The notes: a model not told the origin generated them from the sequence alone. A DNA stretch of 64,000 nt from Novosphingobium sp. SCN 66-18 (GCA_001725355.1 MEGD01000027.1:93131-157130); one strand, 5' to 3'; shown: positions 1 to 9,221, counted from the stretch's first letter. Translations and numbers: made by a program.

Positions 1-1283
1 AGCAGCACCGTGCAGACCGCGATGCCGATCGACGATCCGATGTTGCGGAACAGGTTGGTCATCCCCGCGGCATCCGCGCGCAACTGCGGCGGCAGCGTGG
101 CGAAGGCGATCAGGTTCATCGGAATGAACGTGAAGCTGAGCCCCAGCCCTTGCAGCATGCCCGTCAGGAAGATCGGGCGCATCGGCATGTTCGGCGTCCA
201 GCCCGCCATCAGCCACAGCGACCAGCCCGCCAGGAACAGTCCGATGGCCAGCGAAATGCGCGGATCGAACCGGTTGATGAACCGGCCGAACAGGGTGATC
301 GACAGCAACATGCCCAGGCCGCGCGGCGCCAGCAGCCAGCCCGCATCGATCGCGGGAAAGCCGTATATGCCCTGCAACAGCCCCGGCAGCAGCGCCAGCA
401 CCGCCATCATCACCATGCCGACCAGGAAATAGAGCCCCAGACTGGCCACGTAGTTGCCATCGCGGAACAGCGCGGCGGGGAACAGCGGATGGTCCGCCGT
501 GGCCAGATGGACGATCGCCATCCAGAAGGCCACCGCCGCGATCACGGCATAGGCCACGATCTCGCCCGATCCGAACCAGTCCTTCTGCGCGCCGCGATCC
601 AGCATCAGTTGCAGCGTGGATACCGCCAGCGCGATTAGCACCCAGCCGAACACGTCGAACCGCCGTTCGCGGCGCGGCGTCTGCGGCAGCAGCGCCAGCA
701 GCGCGATCACCGCGCAGATGCCGATCGGAACGTTGATGAAGAACACCCAGCGCCAGCTTACGTTCTCCGTGATGTAGCCGCCCAGCACCGGGCCGGCGAT
801 CGGCCCCAGCATCACGCCCTGCGTGAAGATGCCCATCATGCGCGGCCGTTCCGCCGGCGTGCTGGTATCGAGCATGATCGTTTGCGCCAGTGGCGACAGG
901 AAAGCGCCACCCAGCCCTTGCAGCACCCGGAAGAACACGATCTGTTCCAGGCTCTGCGCCAGCCCGCACAATATCGAAGCCGCCGTGAACATCACCACCG
1001 AGGAAATGAACACCCGGCGGATGCCGATCGTATCGACCAGCCATCCGGCCAGTGGCAGGGTGACGGCGGAGGCCAGCACGTAGCTGGTCAGCACCCAGCT
1101 GATCGTTTCCTGCGTCGCCGACAGCGAGGCCTGCATGTGCGGCAGTGCCACGTTGGCGATCGTGGTGTCGAGCATCTGCATGACCATCGCGGCCATGACC
1201 GCGAACAGCAGCGGCCCGCGATGCTTGACGACCAGCGGCGGCAGTTCCTCCCGCCGGGGGCCGGACGGCGCCGCCGCTGCCAT
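1..1283 (-). CDS. emrB: DHA2-family multidrug MFS efflux pump (EmrB-like), 3' end outside window
   Basis: Inner-membrane proton-driven drug exporter of the 14-helix DHA2 family. The minus-strand reading is open from the ATG at 1283 to the window edge, about 427 residues. It has a short cytoplasmic N-terminus, then hydrophobic segments with the family signatures: QMLDTTIANVALP in helix 1, SWVLTSYVLA in helix 2, RVLQGLGGAFLSP near residue 115, and GPVLGGYI in the motif C region. The start overlaps the stop of the HlyD-type gene by one base (TGATG), so the two are translationally coupled. The neighbour supplies the periplasmic adaptor and the MarR gene upstream probably controls the set. The C-terminal part is missing only because the window ends. 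Confidence 0.9.
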   Translation of the reverse strand, partial: MAAAAPSGPRREELPPLVVKHRGPLLFAVMAAMVMQMLDTTIANVALPHMQASLSATQETISWVLTSYVLASAVTLPLAGWLVDTIGIRRVFISSVVMFTAASILCGLAQSLEQIVFFRVLQGLGGAFLSPLAQTIMLDTSTPAERPRMMGIFTQGVMLGPIAGPVLGGYITENVSWRWVFFINVPIGICAVIALLALLPQTPRRERRFDVFGWVLIALAVSTLQLMLDRGAQKDWFGSGEIVAYAVIAAVAFWMAIVHLATADHPLFPAALFRDGNYVASLGLYFLVGMVMMAVLALLPGLLQGIYGFPAIDAGWLLAPRGLGMLLSITLFGRFINRFDPRISLAIGLFLAGWSLWLMAGWTPNMPMRPIFLTGMLQGLGLSFTFIPMNLIAFATLPPQLRADAAGMTNLFRNIGSSIGIAVCTVL

Positions 1284-2380
1284 CAGCGCTTGCCGACGTT
1301 GACCGACACCACCGCGCTCAATCCGGCGATGAGCGGCCGGGGCGACTGTTCATCGATGGCGATGCGCACCGGCACGCGCTGGATCACCTTGACCCAGTTG
1401 CCCGTGGCGTTCTGCGCGGGCAGGACCGAGAACTCCGACCCGGTGCCCGCGCCGATGCTGTCGACATGGCCCTTCAGGCGCAGCTTGGGATAGGCATCCA
1501 GCCGGATTTCCGCCGGCTGCCCCGGCCGCATGCGATCGAGGTCGGTTTCCTTGAAATTGGCCTCCACGCGCGCGCCGTCGGCCCGCACCAGGCTGAGCAT
1601 CGGCACGCCGGGGAACACCATCTGCCCGATCTGCAAGCGCGAAACCTGCGTGATCCGGCCATCGGCGGGCGCGCGGACCACCGTGCGCCGCAGATCGAGC
1701 GCGGCCTTGGCATGCGATGCCTGCGCGGCGGCGATCGCCGGGTTGACGCCCGGCACCTGCGCGCCGTCCGCCAGTTGCGCGCGCGCCTTGGCGACTTCGG
1801 CCTCGATCGCGACCAGCTTGTCCCGCGCGGTGGCAACGGCGTGCTCCGCCGCGTCCATGTTGGCGCGCGTGTTGAAGCCCCGGTCCATCAGCGCCTTGGC
1901 GCGATTGTAGTTCGCCTGCGCCAGCGCAAGGTCATCGCGCGCCGCACCAAGATCGGCGGCGTTGGCGCCGACGTCCGCCTGCAACGCGGTAACGTGCGCC
2001 TGCGCCGTGGCGATCTGCGCATCCGCCTGCCGGATCGCGACCTCGTAGGGTGAGGTATCGATGGTGAACAGAACGTCGCCCGCCTTCACGTCCTGGTTGT
2101 CGCGGACCCGGACCGAGGTGATGAGGCCGGTCACTTCCCCCGCGATCGAAACGACGTCCTGCTTGACGTAGGCATTGTCGGTCTCGACAAAACCGGCATT
2201 GCCGAACCAGTACCACAGGCCACCGGCGATGATCAGCGCCGGCACCACGGTCAGCAGCACGATCCGCACCCGCTTGAGCCGGGTCCGCGCGGTATGACGG
2301 GCGGCGGACGCCATGGCTTCCTGCCGCGATTCCACGTCGCTTTCGCCCGGCTTGCCCGGAAAGGGATCGGCTTCAGCCAT
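1283..2380 (-). CDS. emrA: HlyD/EmrA-family periplasmic adaptor subunit
   Basis: Membrane-fusion protein of 365 aa linking the EmrB-type pump to an outer-membrane channel. One N-terminal transmembrane segment lies at about residues 37-57. After it comes a biotinyl-lipoyl half domain (DNQDVKAGDVLFTID), a long Ala-rich coiled-coil hairpin at about residues 110-215, the second lipoyl half (VRAPADGRITQ) and a beta-barrel. It starts inside the end of marR (8-base overlap) and ends at the emrB start, giving a marR-emrA-emrB operon. Length and domain order are normal for EmrA. The transported compound cannot be read from sequence. Confidence 0.92.
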   Translation of the reverse strand: MAEADPFPGKPGESDVESRQEAMASAARHTARTRLKRVRIVLLTVVPALIIAGGLWYWFGNAGFVETDNAYVKQDVVSIAGEVTGLITSVRVRDNQDVKAGDVLFTIDTSPYEVAIRQADAQIATAQAHVTALQADVGANAADLGAARDDLALAQANYNRAKALMDRGFNTRANMDAAEHAVATARDKLVAIEAEVAKARAQLADGAQVPGVNPAIAAAQASHAKAALDLRRTVVRAPADGRITQVSRLQIGQMVFPGVPMLSLVRADGARVEANFKETDLDRMRPGQPAEIRLDAYPKLRLKGHVDSIGAGTGSEFSVLPAQNATGNWVKVIQRVPVRIAIDEQSPRPLIAGLSAVVSVNVGKR

Positions 2381-2822
2381 GGCTCACCCTCGCAGCCGGG
2401 GCGCTATCCTCCGCGAGGTTGGCCCGAACACGTTCGAGCAGATGCACCAGCATGTCCTGTTCATCCTGCGAAAAGCCCGTCAGCGCTTCGGCGAACACGC
2501 CTTGCGCGAACAGGGCCAGGTCATCGAGCAAGGGCGCGGCCGCATCGGTCAGGAACAAGCGCCAGGCGCGGCGGTCTGCCGGATCGGGCCGGCGCTCCAC
2601 CAGCCCCGCCTTTTCCAGCCGGTCGATCATCCGCCCGGCCGTGATCGCCTCCACCTCAAGCCACTGCGCCAGGGCGCCCTGGTTGATTCCGGGCGTGCGC
2701 TTCAGCGCGGCGAGCACGCGCCATTGCGGCCCCGTCACGCCCAGATCACGGCTGACGACGTCGAAACGCTTGCGGAACAGACGCCCGACATCGGTGGAGA
2801 GGAAGGCGATGTTATTTTGCAC
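2373..2822 (-). CDS. MarR-family transcriptional regulator
   Basis: Winged-helix dimeric repressor of about 149 aa, probably controlling the emrAB genes it is co-transcribed with. The visible wHTH runs GPQWRVLAALKRTPG, ALAQWLEVEAITAGRMIDRLEKAGLV and a wing RRPDPADRRAWRLFLT, typical of MarR. I chose the GTG at 2822 (VQNNIAFLS). Longer readings run back through a palindrome and into the divergent acyltransferase gene, and the homology starts only after this point. No clear Shine-Dalgarno precedes the GTG, and the proposed promoter ends just before it, so the message may be nearly leaderless. The ligand is unknown. Confidence 0.85.
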   Translation of the reverse strand: MQNNIAFLSTDVGRLFRKRFDVVSRDLGVTGPQWRVLAALKRTPGINQGALAQWLEVEAITAGRMIDRLEKAGLVERRPDPADRRAWRLFLTDAAAPLLDDLALFAQGVFAEALTGFSQDEQDMLVHLLERVRANLAEDSAPAARVSHG

Positions 2823-2829
2823 GCCATGC

Positions 2830-2853
2830 CGATAATAGCCATGCTCATTATCG
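2830..2853. promoter_or_regulatory. Palindromic operator, probable MarR site
   Basis: Seven-base arms CGATAAT (2830-2836) and ATTATCG (2847-2853) flank a central CATG, giving a 24-bp dyad 7 bases upstream of the chosen marR start. On the minus strand a TTGACG (complement of 2852-2857) and a TATTAT (complement of 2832-2837) are embedded in or next to it, although 14 bases is a short spacer. A bound dimer would cover this promoter, as expected for an autoregulating MarR repressor. The assignment is inferred from position and symmetry. Confidence 0.55.
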
Positions 2854-2943
2854 TCAAGCACCGGACCGTCCCTGCGCGTCGACCGCATCTTTCTTCGACA
2901 CGCCCCCTTTCCCGCGATAGGAAACCGCATCGGGGGAGAGGAC

Positions 2944-3555
2944 ATGCCAGACAACAGGGTGCGGGACCGGCGGCCGGGCCGCCTTTCACGGATCGTGCGG
3001 CGCGTGCTGCTGTGGTTCTATCGCCGCCAGGGCTGGAAGGCCGTGGGCACCCCGCCCGCCGGCCGGCGTTGCGTGATCATCGCGGCCCCCCACACGTCGA
3101 ACTGGGATTTCGTGTATTTCCTGGGCCTGGTCGACGCCCTGGGTATCCAGGCGCATTTCATGGGCAAACGCAGCCTGTTCCGCTGGCCGCTGGGCGGCTT
3201 CATGCGCGACATGGGCGGCGTGGCCATCGACCGGTCATCCCGCAACAACATGGTCCAGGCGATGATCGACGAATTCGCCGCACGCGACGAATTCATGCTG
3301 ACGATCGCCCCTGAAGGCACGCGTGGCGCGGTGCGGCAATGGCGCACGGGCTTCTATCACATCGCGCTGGGCGCGGGTGTTCCGCTGGTGTGCGGCCTGA
3401 TGGACTATCGCACCAAGACCGGTGGGCTCGGCCCGGAAATCTGGCCCACCGGCGATTACCGCGCCGACATGGAGAAGGTGGCGGCCTTCTACCGCAGCGT
3501 CACGCCGCGCCATCCCGAAAAGGGGCTGACCGATTTCGGCAACCTGGACGGCTGA
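2944..3555 (+). CDS. Lysophospholipid acyltransferase family protein (PlsC-like)
   Basis: Probable acyl transfer to a glycerophospholipid or related acceptor at the inner membrane, 203 aa. The HX4D catalytic motif is HTSNWD near residues 50-55 and the glycerophosphate-binding block is EGTR near residue 124. A conserved FMGKRSLFRWPLGGFMRDMGGVAIDR stretch lies between them (shortened: FMGK to VAIDR). It lacks the long N-terminal helices of classic PlsC and is closer to the short DUF374-like or ExoP-region acyltransferases. It diverges from marR and converges on the nucleotidase gene. The acyl donor and acceptor are not known. Confidence 0.8.
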   Translation: MPDNRVRDRRPGRLSRIVRRVLLWFYRRQGWKAVGTPPAGRRCVIIAAPHTSNWDFVYFLGLVDALGIQAHFMGKRSLFRWPLGGFMRDMGGVAIDRSSRNNMVQAMIDEFAARDEFMLTIAPEGTRGAVRQWRTGFYHIALGAGVPLVCGLMDYRTKTGGLGPEIWPTGDYRADMEKVAAFYRSVTPRHPEKGLTDFGNLDG

Positions 3556-3563
3556 CGCCGCGG

Positions 3564-5342
3564 TCAGCGCCCGACCGGCGCCGCGCGGACTTCCACCGGC
3601 ACCGTGCGCAAGGGCACCGCTTTCACCCAGCTTTCCAGCGCCTCTATGTCCGTGGGGCCGGTGACTTGATCGGGCTTGCCGACGAAGCCCGAGAAGGTGT
3701 CGCCACCCAGCGCCAGAAAGCCATTCACGGTGACGCGATAGCGGGCCTTCAGGTCCAGCGGCTTGCCGTTGAACGTCATTGCCACGATGCGATCGCCGAT
3801 CGGCCGGCTGCGGTCGAAGCGGAAGCTGAACCCGGCAGAAGGCGAAAGCACCTGTTCCGGACCGTTGGTATCGAAGCCCTGTTCCAGCGTCGCCTTGATC
3901 TCCGCGCCGGTCATCGTTTCCGTCACCACCTGGTTGCCGAACGGCTGCGTCTGATAGAGATCGCCGAACGTGACCGTGCCATCCGCCCCTGGCACGATCG
4001 GCGCGCGCAGACCGAACGGGTTCATGAAGGCGATCTGCGCGCCGGCGGAGCGGGTCGCGGCGAGCTGGGCGTCGGCGATCAGGTTGCCCAGCGTGCCGCC
4101 GAACGCGCTTTCGGCGCCTTCGCCGCGCGTCGCCGGGCCGGAGAGCTTGCCGATTGGGCGCGTGGTGAAGACCTGCGATGCATCGACGTAGCGCTTCACG
4201 TATTCGAGAATGTCGGCCCGTGGCTGGAACTGCGGATAGAGCGTGGTATTTTCGCGCAAGCCGGTGGCCGAGGTATAGGGGACCGACTGCACGATGACGT
4301 TGTGCGCCTTCTTCGACACGACCTGGTGCCGCGCCGGATCGACCTCCAGCGTAATGTCGGTCACTTCCTTGCCATAGACGCCAGCGCTGGTGAGCAGGAT
4401 CGGCTTGGCCGGGTTGATCTTGCCGTAATCGCACACGTATTCCCAATGGGTGTGCCCGGAAACGACGAGGTCGACGCGGGTGTCCAGCCGGTCGAGGATC
4501 GGCTTGATATCGCCCACCAGATCATTGCAGCCATTGGGATCGGGCGTTCCCTTGGTCTTGCCGCCTTCGTGGATCAGCACGACGATGGCGTCCGCCCCCT
4601 GCGCCTTGAGCTGCGGAACCGCCGCGTTGATCGTATCCGCCTCGTCGGCGAACGTATAACCCCTGACGCCTTCCGGGCTGACCAGATCGACCGTACCCTT
4701 CAGCGTCAGGCCGATCACGCCGATCGTCACCTTGCGGCTGCCTTCGCCGAAGCTTTTGAGACCGGTGGCGGGAAACAGCGTATTGCCGCTCGCGTCCTTG
4801 GTGCTTGCCGCGAGGTAGCGGAATGTCGCGCCGGTGAACGGTTCGAGCTGGCAGGGCTGCTTGGCCGTGAATTTCTCGCAGCCCCCGTCCTGCATCCGCC
4901 GCAGCTCGCGGGTGCCGCGATCGAATTCGTGATTGCCCACCGCGTTGAAATCGACGCCGATGCGATTCATCACGCCGATGGTCGGCTCGTCGAGATAGAG
5001 CGAGGAGGCTAGCTGCGAGGCCGAGATCATGTCGCCGGCCGAAACCGTCAGATGGTTGGGATACTTCGAGCGGATCGATTCGAGCGCCGAAGCGAACCAC
5101 GCCGCGCCGCCAGCGGGCACCTGCATCGTTCCTCCCTTGCCGTCCGGCGCCAGCACCGACTGGCGTGGCGGTTCGAGGCTGCCGTGGAAATCGTTGAACG
5201 CGATGATGCCCACTTCGACCGGGCCGGCTTCGGCCACGGCGGGGCTGCCCGCGCCCGGGCCGGTGGATGCGATGGGGCCGGCACAGGCGGAAAGCAGAAC
5301 GGAAACGGTCAGTGCAACCGCACCGCGCAGAACAAACGTCAT
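3564..5342 (-). CDS. Bifunctional metallophosphatase / 5'-nucleotidase lipoprotein (UshA family)
   Basis: Periplasmic nucleotide or UDP-sugar hydrolase of 592 aa. The N-terminus is a lipoprotein signal with the lipobox LSAC (Cys20). The calcineurin-like metal site shows FNDFHG (Asp51, His53), SAGD (101-104), GNHEFD (136-141) and SGHTH (295-299). A C-terminal 5'-nucleotidase substrate domain follows, with NPFGLRAPI and NGFLALGGD. All metal ligands look intact and the length is usual for the family. It stands alone, convergent with the acyltransferase gene. Exact substrate (AMP, cyclic nucleotides or UDP-glucose) is not determinable. Confidence 0.92.
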   Translation of the reverse strand: MTFVLRGAVALTVSVLLSACAGPIASTGPGAGSPAVAEAGPVEVGIIAFNDFHGSLEPPRQSVLAPDGKGGTMQVPAGGAAWFASALESIRSKYPNHLTVSAGDMISASQLASSLYLDEPTIGVMNRIGVDFNAVGNHEFDRGTRELRRMQDGGCEKFTAKQPCQLEPFTGATFRYLAASTKDASGNTLFPATGLKSFGEGSRKVTIGVIGLTLKGTVDLVSPEGVRGYTFADEADTINAAVPQLKAQGADAIVVLIHEGGKTKGTPDPNGCNDLVGDIKPILDRLDTRVDLVVSGHTHWEYVCDYGKINPAKPILLTSAGVYGKEVTDITLEVDPARHQVVSKKAHNVIVQSVPYTSATGLRENTTLYPQFQPRADILEYVKRYVDASQVFTTRPIGKLSGPATRGEGAESAFGGTLGNLIADAQLAATRSAGAQIAFMNPFGLRAPIVPGADGTVTFGDLYQTQPFGNQVVTETMTGAEIKATLEQGFDTNGPEQVLSPSAGFSFRFDRSRPIGDRIVAMTFNGKPLDLKARYRVTVNGFLALGGDTFSGFVGKPDQVTGPTDIEALESWVKAVPLRTVPVEVRAAPVGR

Positions 5343-5511
5343 CGGACCCGACCCTGATTGTCTCTGTTGAAACGAAGCGATGCCTTAGCCGATCGTGATG
5401 ACGCGATGAAGGCATTCCGCAATGCGGAGCGATTCGTTTTCGCGCGCAATTGAAACCGGTGGGGCGCGTCCCTAGAATCGCATAAAGACACGCCGGGAGG
5501 AATCCAAAGCG

Positions 5512-6147
5512 ATGGCCAGTGCTTCAGGAAACGCCGACGACCAGCGCGAACGCCTTGTCACCCTTGCCCGCGCCATCATCGAGGAGCGCGGCGGATCGGG
5601 GCTGACGATGCACGAACTGGCCGCGCGCGCCGGAATATCCCCCGCCGTGCTGGGCCGCTACTTCGACGGCAAGGACGCGCTGATGGAAGCGGTGGCCGAA
5701 TTCTGGTTCCGCCCCAAGGTCGCGATCATGGAGGAAGTGCTCGCCAGCGATCTTCCGCCCCGGCGCAAGATGTACGAATTCTTCGCGCGGCGCTTCATCT
5801 CGATGCGCAAGGGCTATGATGCCGATCCCGCCGCCTTCCGCATGTATGTGGAGATCGGCGAGGAACACTTCGAGCAGGTGCGCAGCTATGTCGATCTGGC
5901 CGATCACTATCTGGGCGTGATCATCGGGGAGGCGATGGGCGAAGGCTTTTTCCCCGGGCTGGGCGTGGACGAAACCATCAGCCTGGTGAACCAGATGGTC
6001 GCGCCCTATTGCTCGATCCCCACGATGATCATGCTGATGGAGCGGCTGAGCGAGGAAAAGCTCGCGCGGATCATCGACGCGGTGTTCGATGGCCTTTCCG
6101 CGCAGGACCGGGGCGCCAAAGGGCTGACCGGGCTGCGCGCCGCCTGA
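5512..6147 (+). CDS. TetR/AcrR-family transcriptional regulator
   Basis: DNA-binding regulator of 211 aa. The N-terminal helix-turn-helix reads IIEERGGSGLTMHELAARAG then SPAVLGRYFDGKDALMEAV, about residues 20-60, which is TetR-like. The remaining helical part is the ligand domain. A good Shine-Dalgarno (GGGAGGA) sits about 10 bases before the ATG. Neighbours are a convergent DUF486 gene and a divergent nucleotidase gene, so the target is not obvious. The 169-base gap to the nucleotidase start probably holds both promoters; I could not pick a clear operator there. Confidence 0.87.
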   Translation: MASASGNADDQRERLVTLARAIIEERGGSGLTMHELAARAGISPAVLGRYFDGKDALMEAVAEFWFRPKVAIMEEVLASDLPPRRKMYEFFARRFISMRKGYDADPAAFRMYVEIGEEHFEQVRSYVDLADHYLGVIIGEAMGEGFFPGLGVDETISLVNQMVAPYCSIPTMIMLMERLSEEKLARIIDAVFDGLSAQDRGAKGLTGLRAA

Positions 6148-6150
6148 CGG

Positions 6151-6498
6151 CTACTTCCCGACGAACAGGAAGCCCACCGCCCCCATCAGGCAGGCGAAGG
6201 CGGCGAAGTGGCGCCAGTGCAGCGGTTCGCCCAGCACGAACACCATGAACAGGCCGAACACCACCAGCGCGATCGCTTCCTGCACCACCTTGAGCTGCCC
6301 CGCGCTCCAGCCATTGGCATAGCCGATACGGTTGGCCGGCACGGCAAGCGAATATTCGACCAGCGCCAGCCCCCACGAAATCGCGATGACCATGACCACC
6401 GGCCGCGCCTCGGCCACTTGCGGGCCACCGCGCAGGTGCCAGTACCATGCCGTCGTCATGAACAGGTTGGACAGCGACAGCAGCAGGATCGTCTGCAT
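6151..6498 (-). CDS. DUF486 / DMT-like small membrane protein
   Basis: Small inner-membrane protein of 115 aa with four predicted transmembrane helices and the conserved block SWGLALVEYSLAVPANRIGY near residues 40-60. This places it in the DUF486 family, related to the drug/metabolite transporter fold. Helix 4 ends in FLFVGK at the C-terminus. Transport activity has not been shown for the family as far as I know. The start lies 6 bases after the hydroxyacyl-CoA dehydrogenase stop, so the two are probably co-transcribed. Confidence 0.8.
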   Translation of the reverse strand: MQTILLLSLSNLFMTTAWYWHLRGGPQVAEARPVVMVIAISWGLALVEYSLAVPANRIGYANGWSAGQLKVVQEAIALVVFGLFMVFVLGEPLHWRHFAAFACLMGAVGFLFVGK

Positions 6499-6504
6499 GG
6501 CGGG

Positions 6505-7374
6505 TCAGCGAGTCGGCACGGGTTCCGCGCCCGCATAGTCGTAGAACCCGCGGCCGGTCTTGCGGCCGAGCCAGCCGGCCTCGACGTATTTCACCAGCAG
6601 CGGCGCGGGACGGTACTTGGGATCGCCGGTCGAATGGAACAGCACGCGGCAGATCTCCAGGCAGGTATCGAGGCCGATGAAATCCGCCAGCTGCAACGGC
6701 CCCATCGGGTGATTCAGCCCCAGCCGACAGCCCTTGTCGATATCCGCGACCGACGCTGTGCCCGCGCCCAGCACGAACGCCGCCTCGTTCAACATCGGCA
6801 CCAGGATGCGGTTGACGACGAAGCCCGCCTCGTCCTCCGACTGCACGACCTGCTTGCCCAGCGTTTCCGCGAAGGCGCGCATCCGCGTGGCCGTATCGGC
6901 GGAGGTCGCCAGCCCCGGAATCACCTCGATCAGCTGCATCACTGGCACCGGGTTGAAGAAGTGCAGGCCCACGAAGCGTGCCGGATCGGGCGAGGCCGCG
7001 GCCATGCGCGTGATCGGGATCGAGCTGGTGTTGCTCGCCATGATGGCGTTTGCGGCCAGCACCTTGCCCGCGCTTTCGAAGATGCGACGCTTGATGTCCT
7101 CGCGCTCGGTCGCCGCCTCGATGATCAGTTCCGCATCGGCCATGGGGGCGTAGTCGGCCACCGGCGTGATCCGCGCGGCGGCGGCCTCCGCGGCGGCGGC
7201 GGTGATCTTTTCCTTTTCCACCAGCCGGGCCAGCGCCTTGGCGATACGGTCCTTCGCCTTTTCGGCGAGCGCGAGGTCCACGTCCGACAGCAGCACCGGA
7301 ATGCCGGCCTGCGCGACCACCTGGGTAATGCCGGAGCCCATCTGCCCCGCACCGATCACCGCGACTTTCTGCAT
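6505..7374 (-). CDS. 3-hydroxybutyryl-CoA dehydrogenase
   Basis: Cytosolic NAD-dependent oxidation of (S)-3-hydroxyacyl-CoA to 3-oxoacyl-CoA, 289 aa. The Rossmann motif GAGQMGSGI is at about residues 8-16. The family signatures [12 protein letters not shown] and [15 protein letters not shown] follow, the latter with the catalytic His. The C-terminal domain shows [11 protein letters not shown] and [19 protein letters not shown], the usual substrate half. I prefer the ATG at 7374 over the one 15 bases earlier because GGAGAAGG is well placed before it. Likely role is in short-chain fatty acid, PHB or amino acid breakdown. Confidence 0.93.
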   Translation of the reverse strand: MQKVAVIGAGQMGSGITQVVAQAGIPVLLSDVDLALAEKAKDRIAKALARLVEKEKITAAAAEAAAARITPVADYAPMADAELIIEAATEREDIKRRIFESAGKVLAANAIMASNTSSIPITRMAAASPDPARFVGLHFFNPVPVMQLIEVIPGLATSADTATRMRAFAETLGKQVVQSEDEAGFVVNRILVPMLNEAAFVLGAGTASVADIDKGCRLGLNHPMGPLQLADFIGLDTCLEICRVLFHSTGDPKYRPAPLLVKYVEAGWLGRKTGRGFYDYAGAEPVPTR

Positions 7375-7432
7375 GGCTGCCTTCTCCATAGCCGATCGAA
7401 CGCGCCCTAGCTTCGCGCCCGCAGCATGGCAA

Positions 7433-7452
7433 CCTAGGGTCCTGACCCTAGG
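7433..7452. repeat. Perfect palindrome with GGGTC-CT-GACCC core
   Basis: Nine-base perfect arms (CCTAGGGTC and GACCCTAGG) separated by CT, overlapping the stop codon of the adenosyltransferase gene. The 12-base core GGGTCCTGACCC recurs, on the other strand, at 39776-39787 in the tetR-MFS gap. It may act as a stem-loop in the transcript; no T-run follows, so I do not call it a terminator. Confidence 0.5.
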
Positions 7453-8011
7453 GACGGTTCGCGCCCGGCACCCACAGCGGATCGGCGCCGGCGTTGAGCG
7501 CGCGGGCCAGCACGAACAGGTAGTCCGACAGGCGGTTGAGATAGGCCAGCGCGGCCGGGTTGACCGGCTCTTCCGCCGCCAGCGCGACCCCGGCCCGCTC
7601 CGCGCGCCGCGCGATCGCGCGCGCCAGATGGACGCGGGCCGCCACTTCGCTCCCGCCGGGCAGGATGAAGCTGGTCAGCGGCGGCAGGCTCTCGTTCAGC
7701 GCGTCGATCGCCTGTTCCAGCCACGCCACCTGCGCCGGAACAACGCGCAGCACCATCTCGGACGGGGTGAAATCCTCTCCCGGAGTCGCCAGATCGGCGC
7801 CCAGATCGAACAGATCGTTCTGGATGCGATGCAGGTCTCGCGCCACCGTCTCCGGCGCGGCCACGGCGGCAAGGCCGATGGCGCTGTTCGCCTCGTCCAC
7901 CTCGCCGATCGCGATCATGCGCGGATCGTGCTTGGCGCGGCGCGACCCGTCGACCAGCCCGGTCGTGCCGTCATCACCCGTGCGGGTGTAGATCTTGTTG
8001 AGTTTCACCAT
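7448..8011 (-). CDS. Cob(I)yrinic acid a,c-diamide adenosyltransferase, PduO type
   Basis: Transfers the adenosyl group of ATP to cob(I)alamin to make coenzyme B12, 187 aa. The N-terminal signature [14 protein letters not shown] is followed by basic [21 protein letters not shown], the ATP-binding part of PduO/MMAB enzymes. The helical C-terminal part contains RRAERAGV and [13 protein letters not shown], also diagnostic. The length is normal. It lies downstream of the HIG1-like gene and GluQ on the same strand, with a 36-base gap. Confidence 0.93.
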   Translation of the reverse strand: MVKLNKIYTRTGDDGTTGLVDGSRRAKHDPRMIAIGEVDEANSAIGLAAVAAPETVARDLHRIQNDLFDLGADLATPGEDFTPSEMVLRVVPAQVAWLEQAIDALNESLPPLTSFILPGGSEVAARVHLARAIARRAERAGVALAAEEPVNPAALAYLNRLSDYLFVLARALNAGADPLWVPGANRP

Positions 8012-8047
8012 GGCGTAAGGTCGGGCGTCGTCGGCCTGCGGACAGAA

Positions 8048-8278
8048 TCAGCGCGAGGCGGCGAGCAGGATCGCCACGACCAGAACCGCCAGCCCCTGAT
8101 ACTTGATGCGGTTGAACATCATTTTGTTCTGCAGAAGCTGCATTTCCGTCGCCCCCTGCTGGTCGCCGCGCTCCAGATCCTCGCGCGTGGATTTCAGGAA
8201 CGCGATGATGCCGCGCACCAGCGAGATGACCGCCATGGCCATCAGCACAATCAGCAGCGGGATCAGGATATACTTCAT
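8048..8278 (-). CDS. HIG1-domain-like small membrane protein
   Basis: A 76-aa protein with two transmembrane helices, about residues 2-25 and 58-74, joined by a polar linker. The segment before helix 2 (NKMMFNRIKYQ) resembles the HIG1 motif, although one basic position is replaced by Phe. In alphaproteobacteria such proteins have been linked to cytochrome oxidase. The start overlaps the gluQ stop by four bases (ATGA), indicating co-translation. I infer the family from size, topology and this motif. Confidence 0.7.
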   Translation of the reverse strand: MKYILIPLLIVLMAMAVISLVRGIIAFLKSTREDLERGDQQGATEMQLLQNKMMFNRIKYQGLAVLVVAILLAASR

Positions 8279-9135
8279 GGCGTTTGGTTTACGTATTCGG
8301 AGAGTGAAATACCAGTGTCAAAAAGGGCAGCGCGCAGATCGGCGGCCAGCGCGAGGCCATCTTCCCCGGATAACCGGCGGTCCGAGAGCGAAGGCGCGCC
8401 CCGCCGCTTGGCCAGCTTGCGCCCGTCCGCTTCCACCAACACGGGATGATGGTGCCACACCGGCACCGGAAGACCGAGCAGGGCCTGCAACAGCCGGTGG
8501 ACGTGAGTCGCCGCGAACAGGTCGGCGCCGCGCGTGACCACGGTGACGCCATCCGCCGCATCGTCCACCGTCGCGGCAAGATGGTAGCTTGCCGACGCAT
8601 CCTTGCGCCACAGCACCACATCGCCGAACGCGCCGGGCCGCGCCTGCTGCGGCCCGCGCCGTTCGTCATGCCAGGCGAGGTCGCCGGCCACGGCCATGGC
8701 GCGCTCCATGTCGAGCCGCCAGGCCACGTCGGGTCCGGGTTCGACCAGATGCTTCCGGCCTGTTCCCGGCCTGCATGTGCCGGGATAGACCGGCCCGTCC
8801 GGCCCCTGCCGTGTCGCCAGGGCGGCGATCTCGGCGCGGGTGCAGCGGCAGGGATAGAGCAGCCCCGCCGCGCGCAGGGCATCGGCCGCGGCGGCATACG
8901 TGGCGATGCGCCGCGACTGCGGCGGCACTTCGCGCCACGCCAGTCCCAGCCAGGCAAGGTCGGCGCGAAAAGCGTCCGCCAGTTCGGGCCGGCTGCGCGC
9001 GCCGTCGATGTCCTCGATTCGCAGCAGGAATTCGCCCCGATCCTGCGCCGCGCGATCCTGCGCGACGATCGCGGCATAGGCATGTCCCAGATGCAGCGGG
9101 CCGTTGGGGCTGGGGGCGAAGCGGGTAACGGTCAC
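8275..9135 (-). CDS. gluQ: Glutamyl-Q tRNA(Asp) synthetase
   Basis: Truncated GluRS paralogue of 286 aa that attaches glutamate to queuosine in tRNA(Asp). The class I HIGH-type motif is PSPNGPLHLGHA about ten residues from the start, and the KMSKS-type motif is degenerate as KLAKRRGAPS. A zinc-binding set is visible as YPCRCTRAEI with a later YPGTCR. The anticodon domain of GluRS is absent, as expected. I chose the GTG at 9135 because family members begin right before TVTRFAPSPNG; a longer reading adds 30 unrelated residues. Confidence 0.9.
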   Translation of the reverse strand: MTVTRFAPSPNGPLHLGHAYAAIVAQDRAAQDRGEFLLRIEDIDGARSRPELADAFRADLAWLGLAWREVPPQSRRIATYAAAADALRAAGLLYPCRCTRAEIAALATRQGPDGPVYPGTCRPGTGRKHLVEPGPDVAWRLDMERAMAVAGDLAWHDERRGPQQARPGAFGDVVLWRKDASASYHLAATVDDAADGVTVVTRGADLFAATHVHRLLQALLGLPVPVWHHHPVLVEADGRKLAKRRGAPSLSDRRLSGEDGLALAADLRAALFDTGISLSEYVNQTP

Positions 9136-9221
9136 ACCCCGCTGATGTCCGCGCGCGGACCGTTTCGTCAAGGCGTCGTCGGCAGGCGCCGGCACCAGCC
9201 CCTCAAACGAAACACGCACAA

